From the NCBI RefSeq assembly GCF_009915685.1, contig NZ_JAABLP010000002.1: a DNA stretch of 64,000 nt; one strand, written 5' to 3'. Position numbers and translations under genes: made by a program. Positions 7,877 to 16,328 of this stretch are shown piece after piece. The notes below the pieces were generated by a model. The model did no database searches. It was not told the DNA's origin and saw only the letters and a list, made by a program, of their open reading frames with translations. The stretch comes from Pannonibacter tanglangensis (GTDB lineage Bacteria; Pseudomonadota; Alphaproteobacteria; Rhizobiales; Stappiaceae). Within the stretch, counting starts at the first letter, position 1. Each line of letters opens with the position of its first letter.

Positions 7877-9133
7877 ATGAACGCTCACGCCCGCACGCCC
7901 ATCGTCGCCAACGACCGCACCTATCCCTGGCCGAAGGTGCCTGCCATCGCCATCTGCCTGGACGGCTGCGAACCGGCCTATCTGGACGTTGCCATCGCCA
8001 GGGGGCTGATGCCGACGCTGAAGCGGATGCGCGAGACCGGCACCGACCGCCTCGCCCATTCGGTGATCCCGTCCTTCACCAATCCGAACAACCTGTCCAT
8101 CGCCACCGGCCGCCCGCCCATCGTCCATGGCATCTGCGGCAACTACCTCTACGAGCCGGAGACCGGCAAGGAAGTGATGATGAACGACGTGCGCTTCCTG
8201 CGCGCGCCGACCATCTTCAGCCAGTTCCATGCTGCCGGCGCCCGCGTCGCCGTGGTCACGGCCAAGGACAAGCTGCGCGCGCTGCTGGGCGCCGGTCTGA
8301 CATTCGAGGAAGGCCGGGCCATCTGCTTCTCCTCCGAGAAGTCCGACGCGACGACCATGGCCGAAAACGGCATCAACAACGCCAGCGCCTGGCTCGGGCG
8401 TCCGGTGCCGGAAGTCTATTCCGCAGACCTGTCCGAGTTCGTCTTTGCTGCCGGTGTGCGCCTGCTGAAGGAGTGGAAGCCGGACGTGATGTATCTCACC
8501 ACGACCGACTACGTGCAGCACAAGTACGCCCCGGAAGATGCCGACGCGCAGAGCTTCTACAAGATGTTCGACCGCTACCTCGCCGAGCTTGACGCGCTGG
8601 GCGCCGCGATCGTCGTCACGGCCGACCACGGCATGAAGCCGAAGCATCTGGCCGATGGCTCCCCGGCCGTGATCTACGTGCAGGATCTCCTCGACGGCTG
8701 GCTCGGCAAGGATGCGGCCCGCGTGATCCTGCCGATCACCGACCCTTATGTCGTGCACCATGGCGCGCTGGGCTCGTTTGCAACTGCCTACCTGCCGGCC
8801 GGGGCCGACCGCGCCGATATCATTAGCCGGCTCAAGGCCGTGCCGGACATGCTGCTGGTGGTGGACAAGGACGAGGCCATCCGCCGCTTCGAGCTGCCGG
8901 GTGACCGCATCGGTGATCTCGTCATGATCTCCGGCGAGAACATGACGCTGGGCACCAGCGCCCACCGCCATGACCTTGCCGCCCTCAACGAGCCGCTGCG
9001 CAGCCATGGCGGCCTGACCGAGCAGGAAGTGCCCTTCATCGTCAACCGCGTGATCGACCTGCCGGCAGCCCCCGTGCTGCGCAACTTCGACGCCTTCTTC
9101 TATGCCTGCACGGCGGCGGTGCAGCCATGCTGA
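7877..9133 (+). CDS. phnA: phosphonoacetate hydrolase
   Basis: The 418-aa alkaline-phosphatase-superfamily enzyme hydrolyses phosphonoacetate to acetate and phosphate. Expected two-metal ligands are visible: Asp29 (ICLDG), nucleophile Thr68 (PSFTNPNN), Asp211 and His215 (TTDYVQH), Asp250 and His251 (TADHG). This identifies the hydrolase type of PhnA, not the unrelated small PhnA/YjdM protein. It is 29 bp behind phnW and overlaps phnY by 7 nt. It takes the product of PhnY, completing the phosphonoacetate route used instead of PhnX phosphonatase. Confidence 0.95.
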   Translation: MNAHARTPIVANDRTYPWPKVPAIAICLDGCEPAYLDVAIARGLMPTLKRMRETGTDRLAHSVIPSFTNPNNLSIATGRPPIVHGICGNYLYEPETGKEVMMNDVRFLRAPTIFSQFHAAGARVAVVTAKDKLRALLGAGLTFEEGRAICFSSEKSDATTMAENGINNASAWLGRPVPEVYSADLSEFVFAAGVRLLKEWKPDVMYLTTTDYVQHKYAPEDADAQSFYKMFDRYLAELDALGAAIVVTADHGMKPKHLADGSPAVIYVQDLLDGWLGKDAARVILPITDPYVVHHGALGSFATAYLPAGADRADIISRLKAVPDMLLVVDKDEAIRRFELPGDRIGDLVMISGENMTLGTSAHRHDLAALNEPLRSHGGLTEQEVPFIVNRVIDLPAAPVLRNFDAFFYACTAAVQPC

Positions 9134-10584
9134 AGAAAGCACCCCCGATCGCGATGCGGCACGAGGCGATGCGGATCGCCGGCCGCAAGGTGGATACGGT
9201 GGACCGGGTTCCGGTCCACTATCCCTGGACCAACGAGGTCATCGGCACGGTGCCGGCCGGCACCGCCGAACACGCCCGCGAGGCCTTTGCCATCGCCGCC
9301 GCCTACGAGCCGCGTCTCACCCGCTACGAACGGCAGACGATCCTGCTCAACACCGCCCGGATCATTTCCGAGCGCAAGGCCGAACTGGCGCCGATCATCA
9401 CGGCGGAGCTTGGCATCTCGCTGGCCGATGCGATGTATGAATGCGGCCGGGCCTATGACGTCTACACGCTCGCCGGCCAGATGTGCATCCATGACGACGG
9501 CGAGATCTTCTCCTGCGACCTGACCCCGCATGGCAAGGCGCGCAAGATCTTCACCACGCGCGAACCGCTGCGCGCCATTTCGGCCATCACCCCGTTCAAC
9601 CATCCGCTGAACATGGTGAGCCACAAGATCGCGCCGGCCATCGCCACCAACAACTGCATCGTGGTGAAGCCGACCGAGCTGACGCCGTTGACGGCGCTGT
9701 GGCTGGCCGATGCGCTCTACGAGGCCGGGCTCCCGCCGCAGATGCTGTCGGTGGTCACCGGCTGGCCGAAGGACATCGGTGACGAGATGATCACCAACCC
9801 GGACTTCGACCTGATCACCTTCACCGGCGGCGTTCCGGTGGGCAAGATGATCGCGGCGAAGGCGGCCTACAAGCGCCAGGTCCTGGAGCTTGGCGGCAAT
9901 GATCCGCTGATCATCTGCAATGATCTTAGCGATGCGGATCTGGCCAGGGCGGCCGACCTCGCCGTTGCCGGCGCCACCAAGAACTCCGGCCAGCGCTGCA
10001 CGGCGGTGAAGCGCATTCTGGTCCAGGAGAGTGTCGCCGACCGGTTCGTGCCGATGGTTCTGGAGCGCGCCAGGGCCTTGCGCTTCGGCGATCCGATGGA
10101 TCCGGCCACGGAACTGGGCTGCGTCGTGCACGAGCGCGCCGCCGAGGTTTTCGAGGAGCGTGTCTTCAAGGCCGAGGCCCAGGGCGCGAAGATCCTCTAT
10201 CACCCCGGCCGCCAGGGCGCGCTGCTGCCGCCCATCGTGGTCGACCATGTCCCGCATGAAAGCGAACTGGTGATGGAGGAAACCTTTGGCCCCGTGGTTC
10301 CCATCGTCCGGGTGCCGGACAGCGACGTGGAGACCATGCGGATCTCCAACTCGACGCCCTTCGGTCTCTCCTCCGGTGTCTGCACCAACGACTACCGGCG
10401 CATGCAGTCCTACATCCGTGGCCTTGTGGTTGGCACGGTCAACGTCTGGGAGGTTCCCGGATACCGGATCGAGATGTCGCCGTTCGGCGGCATCAAGGAC
10501 AGCGGCAATGGCTACAAGGAAGGCGTGATCGAAGCCATGAAGAGCTTCACCAACGTCAAGACCTTCTCCCTGCCATGGGCATGA
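9127..10584 (+). CDS. phnY: phosphonoacetaldehyde dehydrogenase
   Basis: The 485-aa aldehyde dehydrogenase oxidises phosphonoacetaldehyde to phosphonoacetate with NAD+. ALDH motifs are present in order: the NAD-binding/proton-relay region AITPFNHPLNMVSHK, the LELGGND general-base region, and the nucleophile Cys291 in NSGQRCTAVKR. It fits the ALDH family by length. The start ATG overlaps the end of phnA (ATGCTGA), so translation is coupled. The function is set by context: PhnW supplies its substrate and PhnA uses its product. Confidence 0.93.
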   Translation: MLKKAPPIAMRHEAMRIAGRKVDTVDRVPVHYPWTNEVIGTVPAGTAEHAREAFAIAAAYEPRLTRYERQTILLNTARIISERKAELAPIITAELGISLADAMYECGRAYDVYTLAGQMCIHDDGEIFSCDLTPHGKARKIFTTREPLRAISAITPFNHPLNMVSHKIAPAIATNNCIVVKPTELTPLTALWLADALYEAGLPPQMLSVVTGWPKDIGDEMITNPDFDLITFTGGVPVGKMIAAKAAYKRQVLELGGNDPLIICNDLSDADLARAADLAVAGATKNSGQRCTAVKRILVQESVADRFVPMVLERARALRFGDPMDPATELGCVVHERAAEVFEERVFKAEAQGAKILYHPGRQGALLPPIVVDHVPHESELVMEETFGPVVPIVRVPDSDVETMRISNSTPFGLSSGVCTNDYRRMQSYIRGLVVGTVNVWEVPGYRIEMSPFGGIKDSGNGYKEGVIEAMKSFTNVKTFSLPWA

Positions 10585-10611
10585 GGCCTCCCCTGACCCA
10601 TCGCTGAACTG

Positions 10612-10643
10612 GAGGCGGGCTGCTGCAGCTCGCCTCTCTTTTT
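10612..10643 (+). terminator. rho-independent terminator after phnWAY
   Basis: The stem GAGGCGGGC (10612-10620) pairs with GCTCGCCTC (10628-10636), loop TGCTGCA, one mismatched pair. It is followed by TCTTTTT. It sits 28 bp after the phnY stop. Confidence 0.75.
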
Positions 10644-10690
10644 CCCGGCGCTTGGCTGCGCCCGGATCGCAAGATCAAGGAATTCGGTCG

Positions 10691-11521
10691 ATGGACCTTG
10701 GCGCGTTGGGTCTTGTCCTCCTGGCAGCCCTGCTGCACGCGGGCTGGAATGCGCTGATCAAGGCTGTCGATGACAGGGCAGGGGTGCTGGCCGCGGTGTC
10801 GGCGGCCCACGTGGTTCTTGGCCTGTTTCTGGTGTCGGTGGCTCCCGGTCCGGCTCCGGCGAGCTGGCCAGCAATCGCCACCTCTGCCCTGTTGCACTAC
10901 GGCTATTACGCCTTGCTGTTCCGGGCTTACCGGCTTGGCGACCTCAGCCAGGTCTATCCGATCTCGCGCGGGCTCGCGCCGGCTGCCGTCGCGCTGGCTG
11001 CGGCGGTCCTCGTGGGCGAGCAGCTGCCGCCGGCCGGCTGGGTCGGGCTTGCCTGCGTCTGTGCCGGGATTGGCCTTCTGGCCGTCCGGCGCACCCCGTC
11101 CTCGCCCGGGGCGATCGGCTTTGCCGTTGCCCTGGGTCTGCTCATCGCCGCCTATTCGGTCGCCGATGGTCTCGGGGTGCGGCAGTCGCAGTCCGTGTTC
11201 GGATACATGGGCTGGCTGTTCCTGCTCGAGTTTCCCGTGCCGCTCGTCATCGCGCTCAACCGGCGCCTGCGGGGCGGGCATTTCAGGCCAGGGGTGATCC
11301 TGCTGGGCAGCCTTGGCGGCGTCGCCGCCGTCACGGCCTATGGACTTGTGCTGTACGTCAAGACGATAGCCCCGCTCGGGGCGGTCTCGGCCGTGCGCGA
11401 GTCCAGTGTCATCCTTGCCGCCCTCATCGGCATTCTCGTCCTTGGCGAAAGGCCGGTCGCGCTGAGGCTCCTGGCGGCGGCCATCGTCGCGGTCGGCGTC
11501 GCCACACTGGCGCTGTCCTGA
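10691..11521 (+). CDS. EamA/DMT-family membrane protein associated with phosphonate use
   Basis: The 276-aa product has about ten hydrophobic segments arranged as two EamA repeats (LHAGWNALIKA in the first; ESSVILAALIGILVLGERPV in the second). Drug/metabolite superfamily proteins of this kind recur in phosphonate loci. The ATG at 10691 is chosen because AAGGA lies about 8 bp before it; an in-frame TTG further upstream lacks this. The gene follows the phnY terminator, so it may be a separate unit. Export of a phosphonate intermediate or of alanine is possible but unproven. Confidence 0.8.
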   Translation: MDLGALGLVLLAALLHAGWNALIKAVDDRAGVLAAVSAAHVVLGLFLVSVAPGPAPASWPAIATSALLHYGYYALLFRAYRLGDLSQVYPISRGLAPAAVALAAAVLVGEQLPPAGWVGLACVCAGIGLLAVRRTPSSPGAIGFAVALGLLIAAYSVADGLGVRQSQSVFGYMGWLFLLEFPVPLVIALNRRLRGGHFRPGVILLGSLGGVAAVTAYGLVLYVKTIAPLGAVSAVRESSVILAALIGILVLGERPVALRLLAAAIVAVGVATLALS

Positions 11522-11835
11522 GGGTCCGCCGTGCCGCAGAGGCCGGGCGGATGCCGGAATGTCTTGCGATGTCAGCGGGTTGTGAGGCTGCTGCTGCAAG
11601 CTGTCGAACGGGAGGCTGCGCGCTACGGTATGCATTGCCTGAAATGATGATTGAATAAGAATAATAGATTTTACTTATTATCTTGCCGTTCCCACAGTCA
11701 GGTCCACGGAGAGCCGGTCACGTCCCGCCAGGGGACACGACAGAAGCCGGCCCCGCTTCCAGTCCGCCGCGCGATGCTTGGGACCTGAGGCCCGGCGGAA
11801 GTCGAACGCAGTTCAGACACACGGGGAACCCAGAC
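11522..11835. other. intergenic region before the 2-AEP ABC operon
   Basis: This 314-bp gap holds no convincing gene. A distinctly AT-rich stretch at 11641-11692 contains ATAATA (11661-11666) and TATTAT (11676-11681) around GATTTTACT. This 21-bp imperfect dyad resembles the AACGATTTTAC half-site found before phnW. It is the likely promoter/operator region for the transport operon. Confidence 0.45.
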
Positions 11836-12852
11836 ATGAACGCAAGGACCTTCCTGATCTCGACAGCCTTCCTGACCCTGTCGGTCGTCTCGACCGCAGC
11901 GCAGACCGAACTGACTGTCTACACCGCCTTCGAGGCCGAGTTTCTCGAGCGCTATGCGGCAGCCTTCAACAAGGAGCATCCCGACATCAAGATCAACTGG
12001 GTGCGTGACTCGACCGGCGTCGTGACGGCGAAGCTCCTGGCGGAGAAGAACAATCCGAAGGCAGACGTGGTCTGGAGCCTCGCGGCCTCCTCGCTCAACC
12101 TGCTGAAGTCCGAGGGCATGCTCGAGGCCTATGCGCCCAAGGGCGTCGAGGCGCTGGATGTCCGCTTCGTCGACACCGACACGCCGCCGACCTGGGTCGG
12201 CCTCAATGCCTGGGCAGCCGCAATCTGCTTCAACACGGTCGAGGCCGCGCGGCACGGATTGCCGACGCCGCGCACCTGGGCAGACCTGACCCGGCCCGAG
12301 TTCGCCGGGCATGTGGTGATGCCCAATCCCGCCTCCTCCGGCACCGGCTTCCTCGATGTGTCGGCCTGGCTGCAGATGTGGGGCGGCGATGCCTGGGACT
12401 TCATGGACAAGCTCCATGCCAACATCGCCAGCTACACGCACTCCGGTTCCAAGCCCTGCAAGATGGCTGCCTCGGGCGAAACCGTCGCCGGCATCTCCTT
12501 CGACTTCCGCGGCGCCAAGGCAAAGACCGATGGCGCGCCGATCGAGGTGATCATTCCGGAGGAGGGCATCGGCTGGGACATGGAGGCAGCCGCCATCATT
12601 GCCGGCACCCCGAACCTTGAGGCGGCGAAGACGCTGCTGGACTGGTCGATCACGCCGGCGGCGATGGCAGAGTACAACCAGGCCTACGCGATCCTCGCCA
12701 TTCCGGGCCTGTCGCGGCCCATCCCGAACTACCCCGCGAATGTCGAGGCGAAGATGATCCGCAACGACTTCGAGTGGGCCGCCACGAGCCGCAAGAGCAT
12801 CCTGGAGGAATGGTCCAAGCGCTACGACACCAAGAGCGAGCCGCGAACCTGA
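11836..12852 (+). CDS. 2-aminoethylphosphonate ABC transporter, periplasmic binding protein
   Basis: The 338-aa protein has a Sec signal peptide (residues 1-21, ending VSTAAQ) and a family-1 (iron/Fbp-like) solute-binding fold starting ELTVYTAFEAEFLERYAAAF. This sequence type matches the PhnS2/AepS group linked to PhnW. It captures 2-AEP in the periplasm for the ATPase and two-domain permease that follow. The ATG at 11836 is chosen because the signal peptide begins there; an upstream in-frame start would hide it. A strong hairpin follows the gene. Confidence 0.88.
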   Translation: MNARTFLISTAFLTLSVVSTAAQTELTVYTAFEAEFLERYAAAFNKEHPDIKINWVRDSTGVVTAKLLAEKNNPKADVVWSLAASSLNLLKSEGMLEAYAPKGVEALDVRFVDTDTPPTWVGLNAWAAAICFNTVEAARHGLPTPRTWADLTRPEFAGHVVMPNPASSGTGFLDVSAWLQMWGGDAWDFMDKLHANIASYTHSGSKPCKMAASGETVAGISFDFRGAKAKTDGAPIEVIIPEEGIGWDMEAAAIIAGTPNLEAAKTLLDWSITPAAMAEYNQAYAILAIPGLSRPIPNYPANVEAKMIRNDFEWAATSRKSILEEWSKRYDTKSEPRT

Positions 12853-12864
12853 GCCGTTTCTCTC

Positions 12865-12889
12865 CGGGGGGAGGCGAGGTCTCCCCCCG
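12865..12889 (+). other. intercistronic hairpin after the 2-AEP binding-protein gene
   Basis: CGGGGGGAG (12865-12873) pairs perfectly with CTCCCCCCG (12881-12889) across a 7-nt loop. There is no U-tract, so it is more likely an mRNA 3'-stabilising or attenuating structure than a full terminator. It would keep binding-protein mRNA more abundant than the downstream genes. Confidence 0.6.
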
Positions 12890-12919
12890 ACCTGCCGCGT
12901 TTCGCCCGGAGTGAGCGAC

Positions 12920-14053
12920 ATGAATGCAATCATCCACACCCAGATCCAGCCGGAGACCGGGGCCCGACCTGCGGATCCGGTCTATCTGGACATCGAGAAT
13001 GTCTGGAAGGCCTATGGCACCTTTCTGGCCCTGCGCGACATCTCGCTGCGCATCCGCCAGGGGGAATTCATCTGCTTCCTCGGGCCGTCCGGCTGCGGCA
13101 AGACCACGCTCCTGCGGGCCATCGCCGGGCTTGATCCGCAGAGCCGCGGCACCATCCGGCAGGCGGGTCGCGACATCTCCGGCCTGCCGCCGTCCCGGCG
13201 CGACTACGGCATTGTGTTCCAGTCCTACGCGCTGTTTCCCAACCTGAACGTGGCAAGCAACATCGCCTTCGGGCTGCAGAATGTCGGGCGGCCCTGGCCG
13301 GAGATCAAGGCCCGGGTCGAGGAGCTGCTGCAGCTTGTCGGCCTGCCGGACAAGGCGCTGCACTATCCCGCCCAGCTGTCCGGCGGCCAGCAGCAGCGCA
13401 TCGCCCTTGCCCGCGCCATCGCCATCAATCCCGGGCTCCTGCTGCTCGACGAGCCCCTCTCGGCGCTGGATGCCAAGGTGCGGATCCATCTGCGGCACGA
13501 GATCAAGGAGCTGCAGCGCAAGCTCGGCGTCACCACCATCATGGTCACCCATGACCAGGAGGAAGCTCTGGCGATGGCGGACCGGATCGTCGTCATGAAC
13601 CACGGCGTGATCGAGCAGATCGGGACGCCCATCGATGTCTACCGTCATCCGGCCTCGCTCTTCGTGGCCGACTTCATCGGCGAGACCAATCGCATCGAGA
13701 CCCGCTATCGCCGGGGTGCGGTCATCGTAGGGGACACCGTCCTGGAGGCGCAGGCCAGCGGACTGGACGAGGACACGGCGGTCACCGTTGCCATCCGCCC
13801 GGAGGACATCCTGCCCCATGCGCGGGGACATGACGTGGCGGGGCGGGCCAATCACCTGCCGGTGACGATCACGGCCATGGAGTTTCTCGGCTCGTTCTGG
13901 CGCGTGCATCTGCGCAGCGCGCAGCTGGGGGGCACGCCGCTGGTTGCCAATTTCTCGATGAATGCCGTCCGGCGCTTCGACCTGCGCGACGGGCAGGACC
14001 TCATCGTCGAGCTGCCGGCCGAACGCGTCCTCGTGTTTGCGAAAGGGAGATGA
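12920..14053 (+). CDS. 2-aminoethylphosphonate ABC transporter, ATP-binding protein
   Basis: The 377-aa ATPase has Walker A GPSGCGKTT, signature LSGGQQQRIALARA, Walker B LLLLDEPLSALDA and a switch His in VTHDQEEALAMADR. A C-terminal TOBE-type regulatory domain follows from about residue 270. It energises 2-AEP import. The ATG at 12920 is preferred over the GTG at 12911, because GGAG at 12907-12910 gives normal spacing only to the ATG. The stop TGA overlaps the first of two candidate ATGs of the permease. Confidence 0.9.
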   Translation: MNAIIHTQIQPETGARPADPVYLDIENVWKAYGTFLALRDISLRIRQGEFICFLGPSGCGKTTLLRAIAGLDPQSRGTIRQAGRDISGLPPSRRDYGIVFQSYALFPNLNVASNIAFGLQNVGRPWPEIKARVEELLQLVGLPDKALHYPAQLSGGQQQRIALARAIAINPGLLLLDEPLSALDAKVRIHLRHEIKELQRKLGVTTIMVTHDQEEALAMADRIVVMNHGVIEQIGTPIDVYRHPASLFVADFIGETNRIETRYRRGAVIVGDTVLEAQASGLDEDTAVTVAIRPEDILPHARGHDVAGRANHLPVTITAMEFLGSFWRVHLRSAQLGGTPLVANFSMNAVRRFDLRDGQDLIVELPAERVLVFAKGR

Positions 14054-14055
14054 TC

Positions 14056-16065
14056 ATGGCCGCTGCCGACACCCTGCCTGCCGGAAAGGAGATCCGTCTC
14101 GGGCTTGACCGGGATGGGACCATCAAGCTGGGCTTCATGCTGGCGATCGCGCTCTATCTCGTCGTGACGCTGGCGCTTCCGCTCTACGCGATGCTGTCGA
14201 AGTCCTTCGTCACCTATCGCTTCGACCTGTCCGCCTACGAACTGCAGGTCAGCGACCCCACCGGGCGCGTCTTTGCTCCGGCGGTGACGGCGGCGGCGCT
14301 CAACGCCGCGGCCGGGGCCTTCGGACCCGAGGACCTGCGGGCCTCGGCCGATGCCCGGCTGCCGGTGGCCGATCTCTTTCCCGACTTCAGCTTCCGCAGC
14401 CCCGTGAAGTACCGCCTGCGCGCCCTTGCCGACGGGGCGGCGTGGCAGGTCGGCCTCGAGACGGTCCGCTCGCCCGACTGGGTGGAGTATGACAGCAACA
14501 CCTTGCGCCGGATCACGCTCCGGCCGGTCGCCTCGGTCGGGATCGAGAACTACATCGCCTATGTCTCCAGCCCCACGCTGGTCCGCTCCATCGAGAACTC
14601 CCTGTTCATCGCCGCGGTCAGCACGGTGCTCACGGTCGGCCTCGCCTTCGGCTTCGCCTATGCGCTCACCCGCAGCCGGATGCGGTTCAAGGGGACCATG
14701 AAGCTGGTGGCGATGATGCCGATCCTCGTGCCGTCGCTGCTGCCCGGCATCGCGCTGATCTATCTCTTCGGCAACCAGGGGCTGCTCAAGGGCCTGCTGA
14801 TGGGCCAGTCGATCTACGGTCCGCTCGGCATCATCATCGGCTCGGTGTTCTTCACCTTCCCGCATGCCCTCATCATCATCTCGACGGCGCTGGCCATTGC
14901 CGACCAGCGGCAATACGAGGCCGCCGACAGCCTGCGGGCCTCTCGCTGGCGCACCTTCTGGACGGTCACCGTGCCGGGCGCGCGCTATGGCCTGATTTCG
15001 GCGGTCTTCGTGACCTTCACACTGGTCGTCACCGACTTCGGCCTGCCGAAGGTGATCGGCGGCCAGTACAACGTGCTCGCCATCGACATCTACAAGCAGG
15101 TCATCGGCCAGCAGAACTTCGAGATGGGTGCGGTCGTGTCGGTGGTCCTGCTGGTGCCGGCCGTCCTTGCCTTCCTCATCGACCGGCAGGTGCAGAAGAA
15201 GCAGGTGTCGCTGCTGTCGGCCCGGTCGGTGACCTTCGAGCCCAAGGCCAATCCCTGGTTCGATGCCCTCTGCCTGTGCTGGTGCGGCCTTGTGGCGCTG
15301 TTCATCCTGACCATCATCGGGGTCTGCCAGCTGGCGGCGCTGGTGACGTTCTGGCCTTATGACATGAGCCTCGGCCTGACCAACTTCGCCTTCGACAAGA
15401 TGGATGGCGGCGGCTGGTCGGCCTACTGGAACTCGGTGCGGCTTGCGGCCGTCACGGCGGTGGTGGGCACGGCGGTGGTGTTCGCCGGGGCCTACATGGT
15501 GGAAAAGACTGCCGGTGTCAGGCCGGTGCGGGGTCTGTTCCATTTCCTCGCCATGCTGCCGATGGCGGTGCCGGGCATGGTGCTGGGCCTTGCCTACATC
15601 TTCTTCTTCAACAACCCGGACAATCCCCTGCACGGTCTCTATGGCACCATGACGATCCTCGTCGTCTCGACCGTCACGCACTTCTACACGGTCGGGCACC
15701 TGACCGCGCTGACGGCGCTGAAGCAGATCGACGCCGAGTTCGAGCCGGTCGCCGCTTCCCTGCGGCAGCCGTTCTACCGGCTGTTTGCCCGGGTCACCGT
15801 GCCGATCTGCCTGCCGGCGATCCTCGACATCATGATCTACATGTTCGTGAATGCGATGACGACCGTGTCGGCGGTGGTGTTCCTCTACTCGACCCACACC
15901 GCGCTCGCCTCCATCGCCGTGCTCAACATGGACGACGCCGGCGACATCGCCCCGGCTGCCGCCATGGGCATGATGATCTTCTACACCAACGTCGCCGCGC
16001 GCCTGCTGCACATGCTGGCCTCGCGCGGTCTCCTGGCCCGCACCCAGGCCTGGCGACAGCGCTGA
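14056..16065 (+). CDS. 2-aminoethylphosphonate ABC transporter, fused two-domain permease
   Basis: The 669-aa protein carries two permease domains in one chain, as in FbpB/SfuB-type iron transporters and PhnU2. Each has an EAA-type cytoplasmic loop: EAADSLRASRWRTFWTVTVPGARYG in the first half and EPVAASLRQPFYRLFARVTVPICLP in the second. A large periplasmic insertion lies between the first helix and the first domain (about residues 50-165). The ATG at 14056 is chosen because AAGGGAG at 14043-14049 touches the ATG at 14050 but is 6 nt from this one. No separate second permease is needed. Confidence 0.9.
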   Translation: MAAADTLPAGKEIRLGLDRDGTIKLGFMLAIALYLVVTLALPLYAMLSKSFVTYRFDLSAYELQVSDPTGRVFAPAVTAAALNAAAGAFGPEDLRASADARLPVADLFPDFSFRSPVKYRLRALADGAAWQVGLETVRSPDWVEYDSNTLRRITLRPVASVGIENYIAYVSSPTLVRSIENSLFIAAVSTVLTVGLAFGFAYALTRSRMRFKGTMKLVAMMPILVPSLLPGIALIYLFGNQGLLKGLLMGQSIYGPLGIIIGSVFFTFPHALIIISTALAIADQRQYEAADSLRASRWRTFWTVTVPGARYGLISAVFVTFTLVVTDFGLPKVIGGQYNVLAIDIYKQVIGQQNFEMGAVVSVVLLVPAVLAFLIDRQVQKKQVSLLSARSVTFEPKANPWFDALCLCWCGLVALFILTIIGVCQLAALVTFWPYDMSLGLTNFAFDKMDGGGWSAYWNSVRLAAVTAVVGTAVVFAGAYMVEKTAGVRPVRGLFHFLAMLPMAVPGMVLGLAYIFFFNNPDNPLHGLYGTMTILVVSTVTHFYTVGHLTALTALKQIDAEFEPVAASLRQPFYRLFARVTVPICLPAILDIMIYMFVNAMTTVSAVVFLYSTHTALASIAVLNMDDAGDIAPAAAMGMMIFYTNVAARLLHMLASRGLLARTQAWRQR

Positions 16066-16328
16066 CGGCGGCCCGGATCTGCGCCGGCCTCGCCGGGTGA
16101 CCTGTCTCCGCCGGTGCCTCTGGTCCCGCCGCCTCTGCTCCCGGCGCCCCTGGCCTTGGACCCCCTGGCCTTGGACCCCTTGGCCTTGGGCCCGAAGTCC
16201 CCGTCTTCCAGTCCGGCGCGGCCTGCCGCGCCGGATTGCTGCTGCGGACCGGGAAGGCGCATCGGGGCACTGCGACACGCGATCTTAAGCGATCCATGCG
16301 ACAACCCGTGCGAACAGGGGAGCCACGC
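16066..16328. other. intergenic region with 15-bp tandem repeat
   Basis: The 263-bp gap has three tandem copies of CCCCTGGCCTTGGAC at 16147-16161, 16162-16176 and 16177-16191 (the last with two changes). No gene with coding character was found; an in-frame upstream extension of the HD-GYP ORF to 16236 has no ribosome-binding site. Confidence 0.6.

Noticed and set aside
7877..9133. Small PhnA/YjdM protein unrelated to phosphonoacetate hydrolase
   Set aside because: Length of 418 aa and the two-metal ligands identify the hydrolase.
16147..16191. CRISPR-like repeat array
   Set aside because: The units are only 15 bp, directly adjacent with no spacers, and there are no cas genes.
13852..16278. 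808-aa open frame on the - strand opposite the 2-AEP permease
   Set aside because: Low-complexity Arg/Gly/His/Asp composition, no domain; the + strand has two permease domains.
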